Under the pieces are notes generated by a model. It did no database searches, was not told where the DNA came from, and was given only the letters and a program-made list of their open reading frames with translations. From the NCBI GenBank assembly GCA_002255935.1, contig NKIO01000001.1, positions 147,478 through 211,477 of the forward strand: a DNA stretch of 64,000 bases. The letters are read 5' to 3'. Positions 44,524-51,828 of this stretch are shown piece by piece. This stretch comes from Comamonadaceae bacterium PBBC2. Its GTDB lineage: Bacteria > Pseudomonadota > Gammaproteobacteria > Burkholderiales > Burkholderiaceae_C. Position 1 is the first letter of the stretch. Every line of letters begins with the position of its first letter. Made by a program: the position numbers and the translations under genes.

Positions 44524-45932
44524 GGGCTCATGCCCGGCAGTTCACCTTCGCGGTCAAAGTCTTTATCCGCCGGAATCAGCGCTTGCGCTTGCGCATCCGG
44601 CAAGGCTTCCACTTTCTTCAGGGCCCGGCCCATTGCGCGGCTACGGGTCTCGGCACCGTCAATGGTTTTGAGCACCGTCTCGGTCTGCGCCTTCACCTTG
44701 GCCAGTACATCGCCAAACTTGCCAAACTCGGTTTTGACTGCGCCCAGCACCTGCCAGACCTCGCTGGATCGCTTCTCAAGCGCCAGCGTGCGAAAGCCCA
44801 TTTGCAGCGAGCTGAGCATGGCCAGCAGCGTAGTCGGCCCGGCCAGCGTGATGCGGTGTTCGCGCTGCAGGCCTTCCATCAACCCCGGGCGGCGCAGCAC
44901 TTCGGCGTACAGGCCTTCGGTGGGTAAAAACAGAATCGCAAAATCGGTGGTGTACGGTGGCTCCACGTACTTCTCGCTGATCGATTTGGCCTCCAGACGG
45001 ATGCGCATTTCCAGCGCCTTGCCAGCGGCCTCGGCACCCAGCACATCGGCGCGGCCCTGTGCGTCCAGCAGGCGCTCGTAATCTTCGTTCGGGAACTTGG
45101 CATCAATCGGCAACCACAGCGGCTCGCCGTTGTCCGACTTACCAGGTAGCTTGATCGCAAAGTCGACGACGTTTTTGCTGCCCGGCCGCGTAGCTATTTG
45201 CACCGCGTACTGGTCGGGCACAAACACCTGCTCCAGCAGGCTCGCCAGCTGCGCCTCGCCAAACATGCCACGGGTTTTCACATTGGTCAGCAAGTGCTTC
45301 AAATCGCCCACGCCCTGCGCCAGCGATTGCATCTCGCCCAGGCCCTTGTGCACCTGCTCCAGGCGGTCGGCCACCTGCTTAAAGCTCTCGCCCAGGCGGG
45401 CCTGCAGCGTGGCTTGCAGTTTTTCGTCCACCGTGGCGCGCATTTCGTCCAGCTTGGCGGCATTGTTGGTTTGTAGTTGGGCCAGTTGTTTCTCCAGCGT
45501 TTCGCGCACTTCGTTCATGCGCCGCGCATTGGATTCGCTTAAGCCAGACAGCTGGTTCGTCAAGGTGTCGGACAGCGTTTTTTGCAGCAGCGCTAACTGC
45601 TGGCCAAAGGCGTCAATCTGCGTGTTTTGGGTGCGCGTGGCCTCGCCGCTTTGCTGCACCAGGGTTTGCTGAAACGCCGCCAGGTTTTGGGCCAGCTCCT
45701 GGCGGCCCGCGCGGGCCGACTCCGTGATCTCGCGGCGCAGTTCGCGCTCAATACGCTCCAAGCGCTCGGCATTGGTGCGCACCAGGGTCAGCAACTCTTG
45801 CCGCGCGGCCTCTTGGGCCTCCGTCTGCAGGCTATCTTCGTTGCGGCTGCGCAGCGTCAAACCCACCCACACCACGGTCAACAGTGTTGCCAGGCCCACG
45901 CCCAGCAGAAGCCAAGTTAGCAAGTCGTTCAA
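44520..45932 (-). CDS. rmuC: DNA recombination protein RmuC
   Basis: RmuC limits inversions and other rearrangements; it has a predicted nuclease-like fold. The 470-residue protein has an N-terminal membrane helix (LLTWLLLGVGLATLLTVVWVGL) and a long coiled coil (residues about 30-190, e.g. SNARRMNEVRETLEKQLAQLQTNN). The conserved domain shows VKTRGMFGEAQLASLLEQVF, PIDAKFPNEDYERLLDAQ, FAILFLPTEGLYAEVLRRPGL and ITLAGPTTLLAMLSSLQMGFRTLALEKRSSEVW. It overlaps its neighbours at both ends. Confidence 0.95.
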   Translation of the reverse strand: MNDLLTWLLLGVGLATLLTVVWVGLTLRSRNEDSLQTEAQEAARQELLTLVRTNAERLERIERELRREITESARAGRQELAQNLAAFQQTLVQQSGEATRTQNTQIDAFGQQLALLQKTLSDTLTNQLSGLSESNARRMNEVRETLEKQLAQLQTNNAAKLDEMRATVDEKLQATLQARLGESFKQVADRLEQVHKGLGEMQSLAQGVGDLKHLLTNVKTRGMFGEAQLASLLEQVFVPDQYAVQIATRPGSKNVVDFAIKLPGKSDNGEPLWLPIDAKFPNEDYERLLDAQGRADVLGAEAAGKALEMRIRLEAKSISEKYVEPPYTTDFAILFLPTEGLYAEVLRRPGLMEGLQREHRITLAGPTTLLAMLSSLQMGFRTLALEKRSSEVWQVLGAVKTEFGKFGDVLAKVKAQTETVLKTIDGAETRSRAMGRALKKVEALPDAQAQALIPADKDFDREGELPGMSP

Positions 45933-46942
45933 TGGGAAGCCTTATCTTTACTGGCAGTCGGCAGCATGTTCACCGGTGTCAGGGCCTGCCCGTTCACCAG
46001 GTAGCCAATCAGGTTGTCCACCGCCAGCTGCGCCATGGCTGTGCGGGTGGTGATGGTTGCGCTGGCAATGTGCGGTGTCAGCACGACATTGGGCACCTGC
46101 AGCAAGCCGGGGTGCACTGTGGGCTCGCCCTCAAACACATCGAGGCCCGCCGCGGCAATGCGGCGATCACGCAGCGCATCGGCCAGCGCAGCGTCGTCCA
46201 CCACGCCCCCACGGGCAATATTCACCAGCGTGGCGGTGGGCTTCATCAGCGCCAGCTCAGGCGCGCCAATGGTGTGGTGGGATGCCGCGGAATACGGCAC
46301 CACCAGCAGCACGTGGTCGGCTGTCTTTAACAAGTCTTCTTTGCTCAAGTACGTGGCACCCAGTGCGGCCTCGGTTCGGTCATCCAGCCTAGAGCGGTTG
46401 TGATACGCCACCCGCATGCCAAAGCCAAAGTGCGCGCGGCGGGCAATGCCCTGGCCGATGCGACCCATGCCGATGATGCCCAGCGTGCTGCCATGCACCT
46501 CGGCACCGGCAAACAGGTCGTAGCGCCAACGGTTCCATTGTCCGGCGCGCAAGAAGTGCTCGCTCTCGGTAATGCGGCGAGCGGTAGCCATCAGCAGCGC
46601 AAAGCCGAAGTCGGCGGTGGATTCAGTCAGCACGTCGGGGGTATTGGTGCCCAGCACGCCGGCCGCTGTCATGGCGGGCAGGTCAAAGTTGTTGTAGCCC
46701 ACGGCCATATTGGCCACCATGCGCAGATCGGGGCACTGGCGCAGCAGGTCGGCGCTGATGGCTTCGCTGGATGTGGTCAACACACCGGCTTTGCCCTGCA
46801 AGCGGCTCACCAGCTCGGCTGGGCTCCAATGGGTGTCGTCCTGGTTGGCTTCGACCTCGCAGTGGGTCGACAGATGCGCCAGCACGGCGGGAAAGATGGC
46901 CCGGGTCACCAACACACGAGGTTTGGACTTGAGATTTGGCAT
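45929..46942 (-). CDS. D-isomer 2-hydroxyacid dehydrogenase (glyoxylate/hydroxypyruvate reductase type)
   Basis: From the ATG at 46942 the protein has 337 residues. It shows the NAD(P)-binding motif LGIIGMGRIGQGIARRAHFGFGMRVAYHNR and the dehydrogenase signature MKPTATLVNIARGGVVDDAALADAL. The catalytic Arg, Glu and His lie in NIARGG, GLDVFEGEPTVHPGL and NVVLTPHIASAT. It resembles GhrB/2-ketogluconate reductase; the exact substrate is uncertain. It is the first gene of a three-gene unit with rmuC and the MFS gene, overlapping rmuC as ATGA. Confidence 0.9.
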   Translation of the reverse strand: MPNLKSKPRVLVTRAIFPAVLAHLSTHCEVEANQDDTHWSPAELVSRLQGKAGVLTTSSEAISADLLRQCPDLRMVANMAVGYNNFDLPAMTAAGVLGTNTPDVLTESTADFGFALLMATARRITESEHFLRAGQWNRWRYDLFAGAEVHGSTLGIIGMGRIGQGIARRAHFGFGMRVAYHNRSRLDDRTEAALGATYLSKEDLLKTADHVLLVVPYSAASHHTIGAPELALMKPTATLVNIARGGVVDDAALADALRDRRIAAAGLDVFEGEPTVHPGLLQVPNVVLTPHIASATITTRTAMAQLAVDNLIGYLVNGQALTPVNMLPTASKDKASH

Positions 46943-46968
46943 TTTGAGGGTTAAAAGGCGGAAAATTA

Positions 46969-47027
46969 AGTGCCAAATTGGCATTTGAAGCCGTGGATAG
47001 TGCGGGAGCAGCTATTGAATTAATAGC
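46969..47027 (-). repeat. Dispersed palindromic repeat, copy 10
   Basis: This inverted copy reads on the minus strand as GCTATTAATTCAATAGC, then the perfect core TGCTCCCGCACTATCCACGG, then CTTCAAATGCCAATTTGGCAC. It is the best example of both palindromes. It lies between the nitroreductase stop and the dehydrogenase start. Confidence 0.9.
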
Positions 47028-47068
47028 ATATTGCCTGTAGCAACCGAATGATTCTCTGGCGTCTGGGC

Positions 47069-47764
47069 TTACTCCAGCCAGGTCGTAAAATCTGCCACTG
47101 GAACCCGGGGCGTGTGAAAGCTGTTCACCACCGCCGATGTATCGGCGTAGCCCAGTGCCATACCGCAGACCAGCATCTCGGAGGCTTGCGCGCCGATGTG
47201 CGGCAGGATCACGCTGGAGAACCCGTTCCACGCCGCCTGCGGGCAGGTATGCAACCCATGGCCGCGCGCGGCCACCATGATGTTTTGCAAAAACGCGCCG
47301 TAGTCCACCAGCGAGCCGCGGCCCATCACTCGGTCTACCGTGAACATCAAACCCACCGGAGCGTCAAAGAAGCGATAGTTGCGCTGGTGTTGGGCGTGCA
47401 TCTTGTCCTTATCAGCCTTGCCAATGCCCAGCAGGCCGTACAAGCCCCAGCCGTTCTCACGGCGGCGGTCGATATAGGGGCTTACCCACTGCTGCGGGTA
47501 GTAGTCGTATTCCTCGGCATATTGCGAGGCCAGGCTGGGGTCGGCCCGCAACGCGTCGTGCGCAGCACACACCTTGTCCACCAGCGTATTGCGGCTGGCG
47601 CCCTGCAACACATACACACGCCAAGGCTGGCAGTTGGTGCCCGACGGTGCGCGGCTGGCCACCTCCAGCAATTGCGTCAGGGTTTCGCGCGGCACGGGCT
47701 GGGCCGTGAATGCGCGAATGGAACTGCGGGATGTGATCGCTTCGTCGACGGCAGACAGACTCAT
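47069..47764 (-). CDS. Nitroreductase family protein
   Basis: This is a 231-residue FMN-dependent NAD(P)H oxidoreductase. The N-terminus (DEAITSRSSIRAFTAQPVPRETLTQLLEVASRAPSGTNCQPWRVYVLQG) holds the FMN-binding Arg and Ser residues. VDYGAFLQNIMVAARGHGLHTCPQAAW and LVCGMALGYAD near the end are family features. The substrate is unknown. Its start overlaps the preceding thioesterase stop by 4 bases. Confidence 0.92.
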   Translation of the reverse strand: MSLSAVDEAITSRSSIRAFTAQPVPRETLTQLLEVASRAPSGTNCQPWRVYVLQGASRNTLVDKVCAAHDALRADPSLASQYAEEYDYYPQQWVSPYIDRRRENGWGLYGLLGIGKADKDKMHAQHQRNYRFFDAPVGLMFTVDRVMGRGSLVDYGAFLQNIMVAARGHGLHTCPQAAWNGFSSVILPHIGAQASEMLVCGMALGYADTSAVVNSFHTPRVPVADFTTWLE

Positions 47765-48204
47765 TGCAAGGCCTCCAGAATGTGAATCAGATTGTCGGGC
47801 AAGGCGGTGGGCCTACGGGTCTCTGCGTCGACATACACATGCACGAAATGCCCTTTGGCAGCCATGAGTCCGTTGGCGCCAAATACCCCGATCTCGTAGC
47901 GCACGCTGGAGCGGCCCAGATGCGCCACGCGCAAGCCCAGCTCCACCGTTTCCGGAAACGCCAGCGATGCAAAGTAGTTACAGCCGGTTTCCACCACCAA
48001 ACCGATGGTTGTGCCGTGGTGGATATCGAGTGCGCCTTGCTGAATCAGGTAGGTGTTCACCAGCGTATCAAACCAGCTGTAGTAGACGACGTTGTTGACG
48101 TGTCCGTAGGCATCATTGTCGGCCCAGCGTGTGGTGATGCTTTGGAAATGGCGGTAGGCACCGCGGGGTTCGGGTTGGGGTTTTGCGTTGCTGCTGCTTG
48201 TCAT
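47761..48204 (-). CDS. Acyl-CoA thioesterase, 4-hydroxybenzoyl-CoA type hotdog
   Basis: This is a 147-residue YbgC/FadM-like thioesterase with the family start ITTRWADNDAYGHVNNVVYYSWFDTLVNTYL, where Asp (DAYGHVNN) is catalytic. LGLRVAHLGRSSVRYEIGVFG and GHFVHVYVDAETRRPTALP follow. It is upstream of, and overlaps, the nitroreductase gene (ATGA), suggesting joint expression. Confidence 0.9.
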   Translation of the reverse strand: MTSSSNAKPQPEPRGAYRHFQSITTRWADNDAYGHVNNVVYYSWFDTLVNTYLIQQGALDIHHGTTIGLVVETGCNYFASLAFPETVELGLRVAHLGRSSVRYEIGVFGANGLMAAKGHFVHVYVDAETRRPTALPDNLIHILEALQ

Positions 48205-48317
48205 GGGGCCGTCCTGTGGCCTTGATTTTGCCAGCCTGAAGAACCATGTGACTTGGGTATGACAAATGCCGGTTTTAGGTGATTCGCACCAATTTGTTGC
48301 GATGCAGCAAAAAGTGC

Positions 48318-48345
48318 TTGCATGTCTGGCCGCAATCCCTATAAT
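48318..48345 (+). promoter_or_regulatory. Sigma-70-type promoter of the phasin gene
   Basis: TTGCAT (48318-48323) and a perfect TATAAT (48340-48345) are 16 bases apart. TGC-rich inverted motifs (GTTGCGATGCAGCAA upstream and ATGCTGCACTGCAACAT downstream) flank it. They look like sites for the PhaR-type repressor that controls phasins in related bacteria; this is an inference. Confidence 0.65.
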
Positions 48346-48438
48346 TCAACTCATGCTGCACTGCAACATTAATTCGGTGAGACAACCGGTTACGGCGCAG
48401 ACAAAGAGTTTTTACCTTTAACTTCTGGAGAAATCACT

Positions 48439-48981
48439 ATGCTGACCGTTGACCAAGTAATGGCATCCCACAAAGCCAACATCGAAACCCTGTTCGGCCT
48501 GACCAACAAGGCTTTCGAAGGCGTCGAAAAGATTGTTGAACTGAACCTGACTGCTTCCAAGGCAGCCTTGTCCGAAGCTTCTGGCCACACACAGTCCCTA
48601 TTGAGCGTCAAAGATGCCCAAGAACTGTTGGCTCTGCAATCCGGCCTGTTCCAGCCTTTGGCTGAAAAGACCGCGGCTTACAGCCGTCACCTGTATGACA
48701 TCGCCACCGGTTCTGCTGCTGAATTCAGCAAGAACTTTGAAGGCCAAGCCGCTGATGCCCAGAAGAAATTCATGGGTCTGGTGGACAACGCCGCCAAGAA
48801 CGCACCCGCCGGTTCCGAAGCCGCTGTGGCCATCATGAAGAGCACCGTAGCTGCAGCCAACAACGCGCTGGAGTCTGTGCAAAAAGCGGTTAAGCAAGCG
48901 ACTGAAGTGGCCGAAGCCAACTTCAATGCTGTGGCCGCTACAGCGACCAACGCCACCAAGGCCACTGCGAAAAAGCGTTAA
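48439..48981 (+). CDS. phaP: Phasin family protein
   Basis: Phasins coat polyhydroxyalkanoate storage granules. The 180-residue, Ala-rich, helical protein starts [44 protein letters not shown], the typical phasin_2 N-terminus. It ends in a Lys/Ala-rich tail ([10 protein letters not shown]). A strong -10 TATAAT and an AGGAG-like Shine-Dalgarno precede it, and a terminator follows about 150 bases later. High expression is expected when polymer accumulates. Confidence 0.93.
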   Translation: MLTVDQVMASHKANIETLFGLTNKAFEGVEKIVELNLTASKAALSEASGHTQSLLSVKDAQELLALQSGLFQPLAEKTAAYSRHLYDIATGSAAEFSKNFEGQAADAQKKFMGLVDNAAKNAPAGSEAAVAIMKSTVAAANNALESVQKAVKQATEVAEANFNAVAATATNATKATAKKR

Positions 48982-49129
48982 TTTTGGTGATTCCCTCGGT
49001 TTTTGAGCATGCACTCTAGAAAACCAAGGGAAAACCCTGAGATAATTCAGATATTGAAAAACGCTTTGTAGTTTTTCTACCGTTTGTCTCCTCGGGTCCT
49101 TTCGAAACCTTCAGGTTCAGGGATCCCTT

Positions 49130-49162
49130 AAGGCCTCGTTGCAAAACGAGGCCTTTTTTTTC
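49130..49162 (+). terminator. Intrinsic terminator downstream of the phasin gene
   Basis: AAGGCCTCGTT GCAA AACGAGGCCTT followed by TTTTTT on the plus strand. It lies between the convergent phasin and patatin genes. Confidence 0.92.
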
Positions 49163-49172
49163 GCCTTCAGTT

Positions 49173-50114
49173 TCAGTGGGACTTGGCAGCAATCGCTGCC
49201 TTGAGTTGCGGCAGCATTTGCAACATGGCCTGGCGGCCCGCCTCGATGGAGCGTCGGCGCGCACTGAAGTCCGAACTTCCCACACCGCTCAAAGCCGGGC
49301 GCACCACCACATCGGCTTCTTTCAACTCAAACGTGTTGATACTTTTGCCCATGATGGAGAAGGTCTGCAGCAGAATTTGCAACACACCGCTGGCCAGATT
49401 ACCCTCGGGCGCACTGGAAATGTCGACGCCAATCACCAGCTCAGCCCCCATCTGGCGCGCATAGCGCACTGGCACGGGGGACACCAATCCCCCATCCACA
49501 TACTCGCGCCCCGAAATTTTGACGGGTAGAAAAACCGCAGGTACGGCACTGGAAGCCCGCACCGCAGTGCCGGTATCGCCCCGCTGAAACAGCATGCCCT
49601 GGCCGCTTTGCAAGTCGGTGGCGACCACGCCCAAAGACATTGGCATCTCTTCAATCACTTTGGATCCAACCTGGGCGTTCACGTAGCGGGCCAATGCATC
49701 ACCCCGCAGCATGCCGTTGTTAAAGATCGGCAGCGTCCAGTCCGTGAAGGTGGCCTCTTCCATCGTCAGCGCAATCTGCTGCAACTGAGCACCGGTTTTA
49801 CCGCTGGCGTAAATAGCGGCCACCAAGCTGCCCGCAGAGGTGCCGACAACCAAGTTAGGGCGAATACCCGCCTCTTCCAACACCTGAATGACGCCGACAT
49901 GCGCAAATCCACGCGCTGCGCCGCCGCCCAGTGCCAACCCGATGCGGGGAGGTATCTTGGGAATGGGCACCACGCTAATCGGTGGCTCAATAGGTTTGAC
50001 GGTGGGGACAGCCGTCGTATTGGGCGATATGGGCGCACTCCCGCAGCCGGTCAACACGACCAACACGGCGGTGGCCGCCCAAAGATTAACCCTAGTAAAT
50101 AGCAATGAACTCAT
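49173..50114 (-). CDS. Patatin-like phospholipase lipoprotein (RssA-like)
   Basis: This is a 313-residue lipoprotein with lipobox LTGC (MSSLLFTRVNLWAATAVLVVLTGCGSAP). The patatin domain has the oxyanion loop LALGGGAARGFAHVGVIQVLEE, the nucleophile Ser in VVGTSAGSLVAAIYASG and the Asp in EYVDGGLVSPVPVRYARQMGAELVIGVDIS. It is probably an envelope lipid hydrolase; the substrate is unknown. It is divergent from the iron-binding protein gene across 66 bases containing a Fur-type box. Confidence 0.92.
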   Translation of the reverse strand: MSSLLFTRVNLWAATAVLVVLTGCGSAPISPNTTAVPTVKPIEPPISVVPIPKIPPRIGLALGGGAARGFAHVGVIQVLEEAGIRPNLVVGTSAGSLVAAIYASGKTGAQLQQIALTMEEATFTDWTLPIFNNGMLRGDALARYVNAQVGSKVIEEMPMSLGVVATDLQSGQGMLFQRGDTGTAVRASSAVPAVFLPVKISGREYVDGGLVSPVPVRYARQMGAELVIGVDISSAPEGNLASGVLQILLQTFSIMGKSINTFELKEADVVVRPALSGVGSSDFSARRRSIEAGRQAMLQMLPQLKAAIAAKSH

Positions 50115-50120
50115 AACACT

Positions 50121-50144
50121 TTATTGCGAATGATTCGCGTTAGC
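50121..50144. promoter_or_regulatory. Fur box upstream of the iron-binding protein gene
   Basis: GCGAATGATTCGC (50126-50138) is a perfect 13-base palindrome inside TTATTGCGAATGATTCGCG. It resembles half-overlapping Fur sites and lies 43-55 bases before the ATG at 50181. It may also touch the divergent patatin promoter. Confidence 0.7.
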
Positions 50145-50180
50145 TTTATCATGGTGAGATTCCAAACTACACAACCACCC

Positions 50181-51221
50181 ATGAAAAAGTCGCTATTGTC
50201 CTTGACCGCCCTGCTCCTGGTTGCCGGCGCGTCTACAGCACAAGAACAGGTGCTGAATATTTACTCCGCCCGCCACTACCCTACGGACGAGGCGCTCTAC
50301 TCAGGTTTCACCAAAGCGACGGGCATCAAACTGAACCGGGTAGATGCAGATGACGCCGGCATCATTGCGCGGCTCAAAGCTGAGGGGTCGGCCTCACCAG
50401 CGGACATCATTTTGCTGGTTGACGCCAGCCGCTTGTGGCGCGGTGAAAACGATGGACTGTTTCAGCCGGTCAAGTCTGCGCTGCTGGACGACGCTATTCC
50501 AGCCCAATACCGCGCCAAGCCCACCGCCACCGGTGAAACCGCCTGGTTCGGTTTCTCCACCCGCGCGCGCGTCATCGTGTACGACAAAACCAAAGTTAAC
50601 AAAGACGATGTCGACACCTACGAAGAATTAGGCGATCCCAAGAACAAAGGCAAGTTGTGCATTCGCTCCGGCTCCCACCCCTACAACCTATCCTTGTTTG
50701 GCGCAGTCACGGAGCACCTGGGCCCTGTCGCTGCTGAGCAGTGGCTAAGCGGCATGGTGGCCAACATGGCCCGCGCGCCCAAGGGTGGTGACACGGACCA
50801 GATCAAAGCTGTTGCTGCTGGAGAGTGCGCCATTGCAGTCACGAACTCCTACTATCTGGCGCGCATGATGCGCTCGCAAAACCCGGACGACAAGGCCGTC
50901 ACCGAGCGCGTGGGTGTAGTGTTCCCCAATCAACAATCTTGGGGCACCCATGTGAATATTGCGGGCGGCGCAATGGCTCGCTATTCCAAGAACTCTGCCA
51001 ATGCGGTCAAATTTCTGGAGTATCTGGCCAGCCCCGCAGCGCAAGAGCACTTTGCCAACGGCAACAACGAATGGCCCATTGCGAAGGGCGTGAAGATCAA
51101 TAACCCCGCATTGCAAGCCATGACACGCGGCGGGTTCAAAAGCGAAACCATTCCCATCAGCGTGGTTGGCATGAACCAGGTCAAAGTACAGCAAATGCTG
51201 GACCGCGTGGGCTTCAAGTAA
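50181..51221 (+). CDS. Fe(3+) ABC transporter substrate-binding protein (FbpA/FutA type)
   Basis: This is a periplasmic ferric-iron-binding protein. From the ATG at 50181 (MKKSLLSLTALLLVAGASTAQEQVLNIYSARHYPTDEALYSGF) it has 346 residues with a cleaved signal peptide. NIYSARHY, then NLSLFGAVTEHLG and VTNSYYLARMM, contain the Tyr ligands typical of FutA/FbpA. The last segment GMNQVKVQQMLDRVGFK is the usual end. No permease or ATPase gene follows; those must be elsewhere. A Fur box lies upstream. Confidence 0.94.
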   Translation: MKKSLLSLTALLLVAGASTAQEQVLNIYSARHYPTDEALYSGFTKATGIKLNRVDADDAGIIARLKAEGSASPADIILLVDASRLWRGENDGLFQPVKSALLDDAIPAQYRAKPTATGETAWFGFSTRARVIVYDKTKVNKDDVDTYEELGDPKNKGKLCIRSGSHPYNLSLFGAVTEHLGPVAAEQWLSGMVANMARAPKGGDTDQIKAVAAGECAIAVTNSYYLARMMRSQNPDDKAVTERVGVVFPNQQSWGTHVNIAGGAMARYSKNSANAVKFLEYLASPAAQEHFANGNNEWPIAKGVKINNPALQAMTRGGFKSETIPISVVGMNQVKVQQMLDRVGFK

Positions 51222-51251
51222 ATCCCGGCGTTATCAGCTATCCTTTGCCCA

Positions 51252-51274
51252 GCCCCGCACTCCGCGGGGTTTTT
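51252..51274 (+). terminator. Intrinsic terminator after the iron-binding protein gene
   Basis: GCCCCGC ACTCC GCGGGG followed by TTTTT, 31 bases after the stop. Confidence 0.88.
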
Positions 51275-51293
51275 GCAATAGAAAAGGCTTGAT

Positions 51294-51782
51294 ATGCGCA
51301 TTGTGTGGATTCTTGTTGCCGTGATCCTGGTCTTGGCAGCAGCCTTATTTTTGCTGGGGCAGTTGGGCTTTTTGCGGGGCCGCGCGCCCTCGGATCTAGG
51401 CGTGCGCGATGGCCGCCTCAAACCACCGGCGCTGACACCCAACAGTGTTAGCAGCCAGGCCGATTTGTACCCCAGCCACCCCCAGCAAGCTTTTGCGAGC
51501 ATCCAGCCACTCAAGTTCAGTGGCGATGCTAACCAAGCCATGGCCCGCCTGGTAGCCCTTTTGCACAATACCAAGGGTATGGTCGTTATTGCCCAAGAGC
51601 CTGAGTATGTGTACGCGCAAAGCACGACTGCCCTGCTCAAATTCACGGACGATGTGGAGTTTGCCGTAGATCGCGAAGCCCACGTGATCCATGTGCGCTC
51701 GGCCAGCCGGATTGGACGCAAAGACTTCAATGTCAACCGTGCGCGCGTAGAAACAATAAGGGCCCAGTTCGAAAAGAACTGA
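51294..51782 (+). CDS. DUF1499 domain membrane protein
   Basis: This 162-residue protein has one N-terminal membrane helix (VWILVAVILVLAAALFLLGQL) and a DUF1499 domain. The domain shows LGVRDGRLKPPALTPNSVSSQ, PLKFSGDANQAMARLVALL, DDVEFAVDREAHVIHVRSASRIGRKDFNVNRARVE. The function is unknown. The last codons lie inside a large hairpin that is likely a shared terminator with clpA. Confidence 0.88.
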   Translation: MRIVWILVAVILVLAAALFLLGQLGFLRGRAPSDLGVRDGRLKPPALTPNSVSSQADLYPSHPQQAFASIQPLKFSGDANQAMARLVALLHNTKGMVVIAQEPEYVYAQSTTALLKFTDDVEFAVDREAHVIHVRSASRIGRKDFNVNRARVETIRAQFEKN

Positions 51783-51790
51783 GCCCTTAT
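51756..51790. terminator. Bidirectional terminator-like hairpin between DUF1499 and clpA
   Basis: ATAAGGGCCCAGTTC and GAACTGAGCCCTTAT form 15-base arms with one mismatch around GAAAA, overlapping the DUF1499 stop. A second, shorter stem (ATCGCCCC/GGGGCGAT) lies at about 51797-51821. The genes are convergent. Confidence 0.7.
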
Positions 51791-51828
51791 CCTGTAATCG
51801 CCCCAGACAGGTGGGGCGATTTCAGCGC

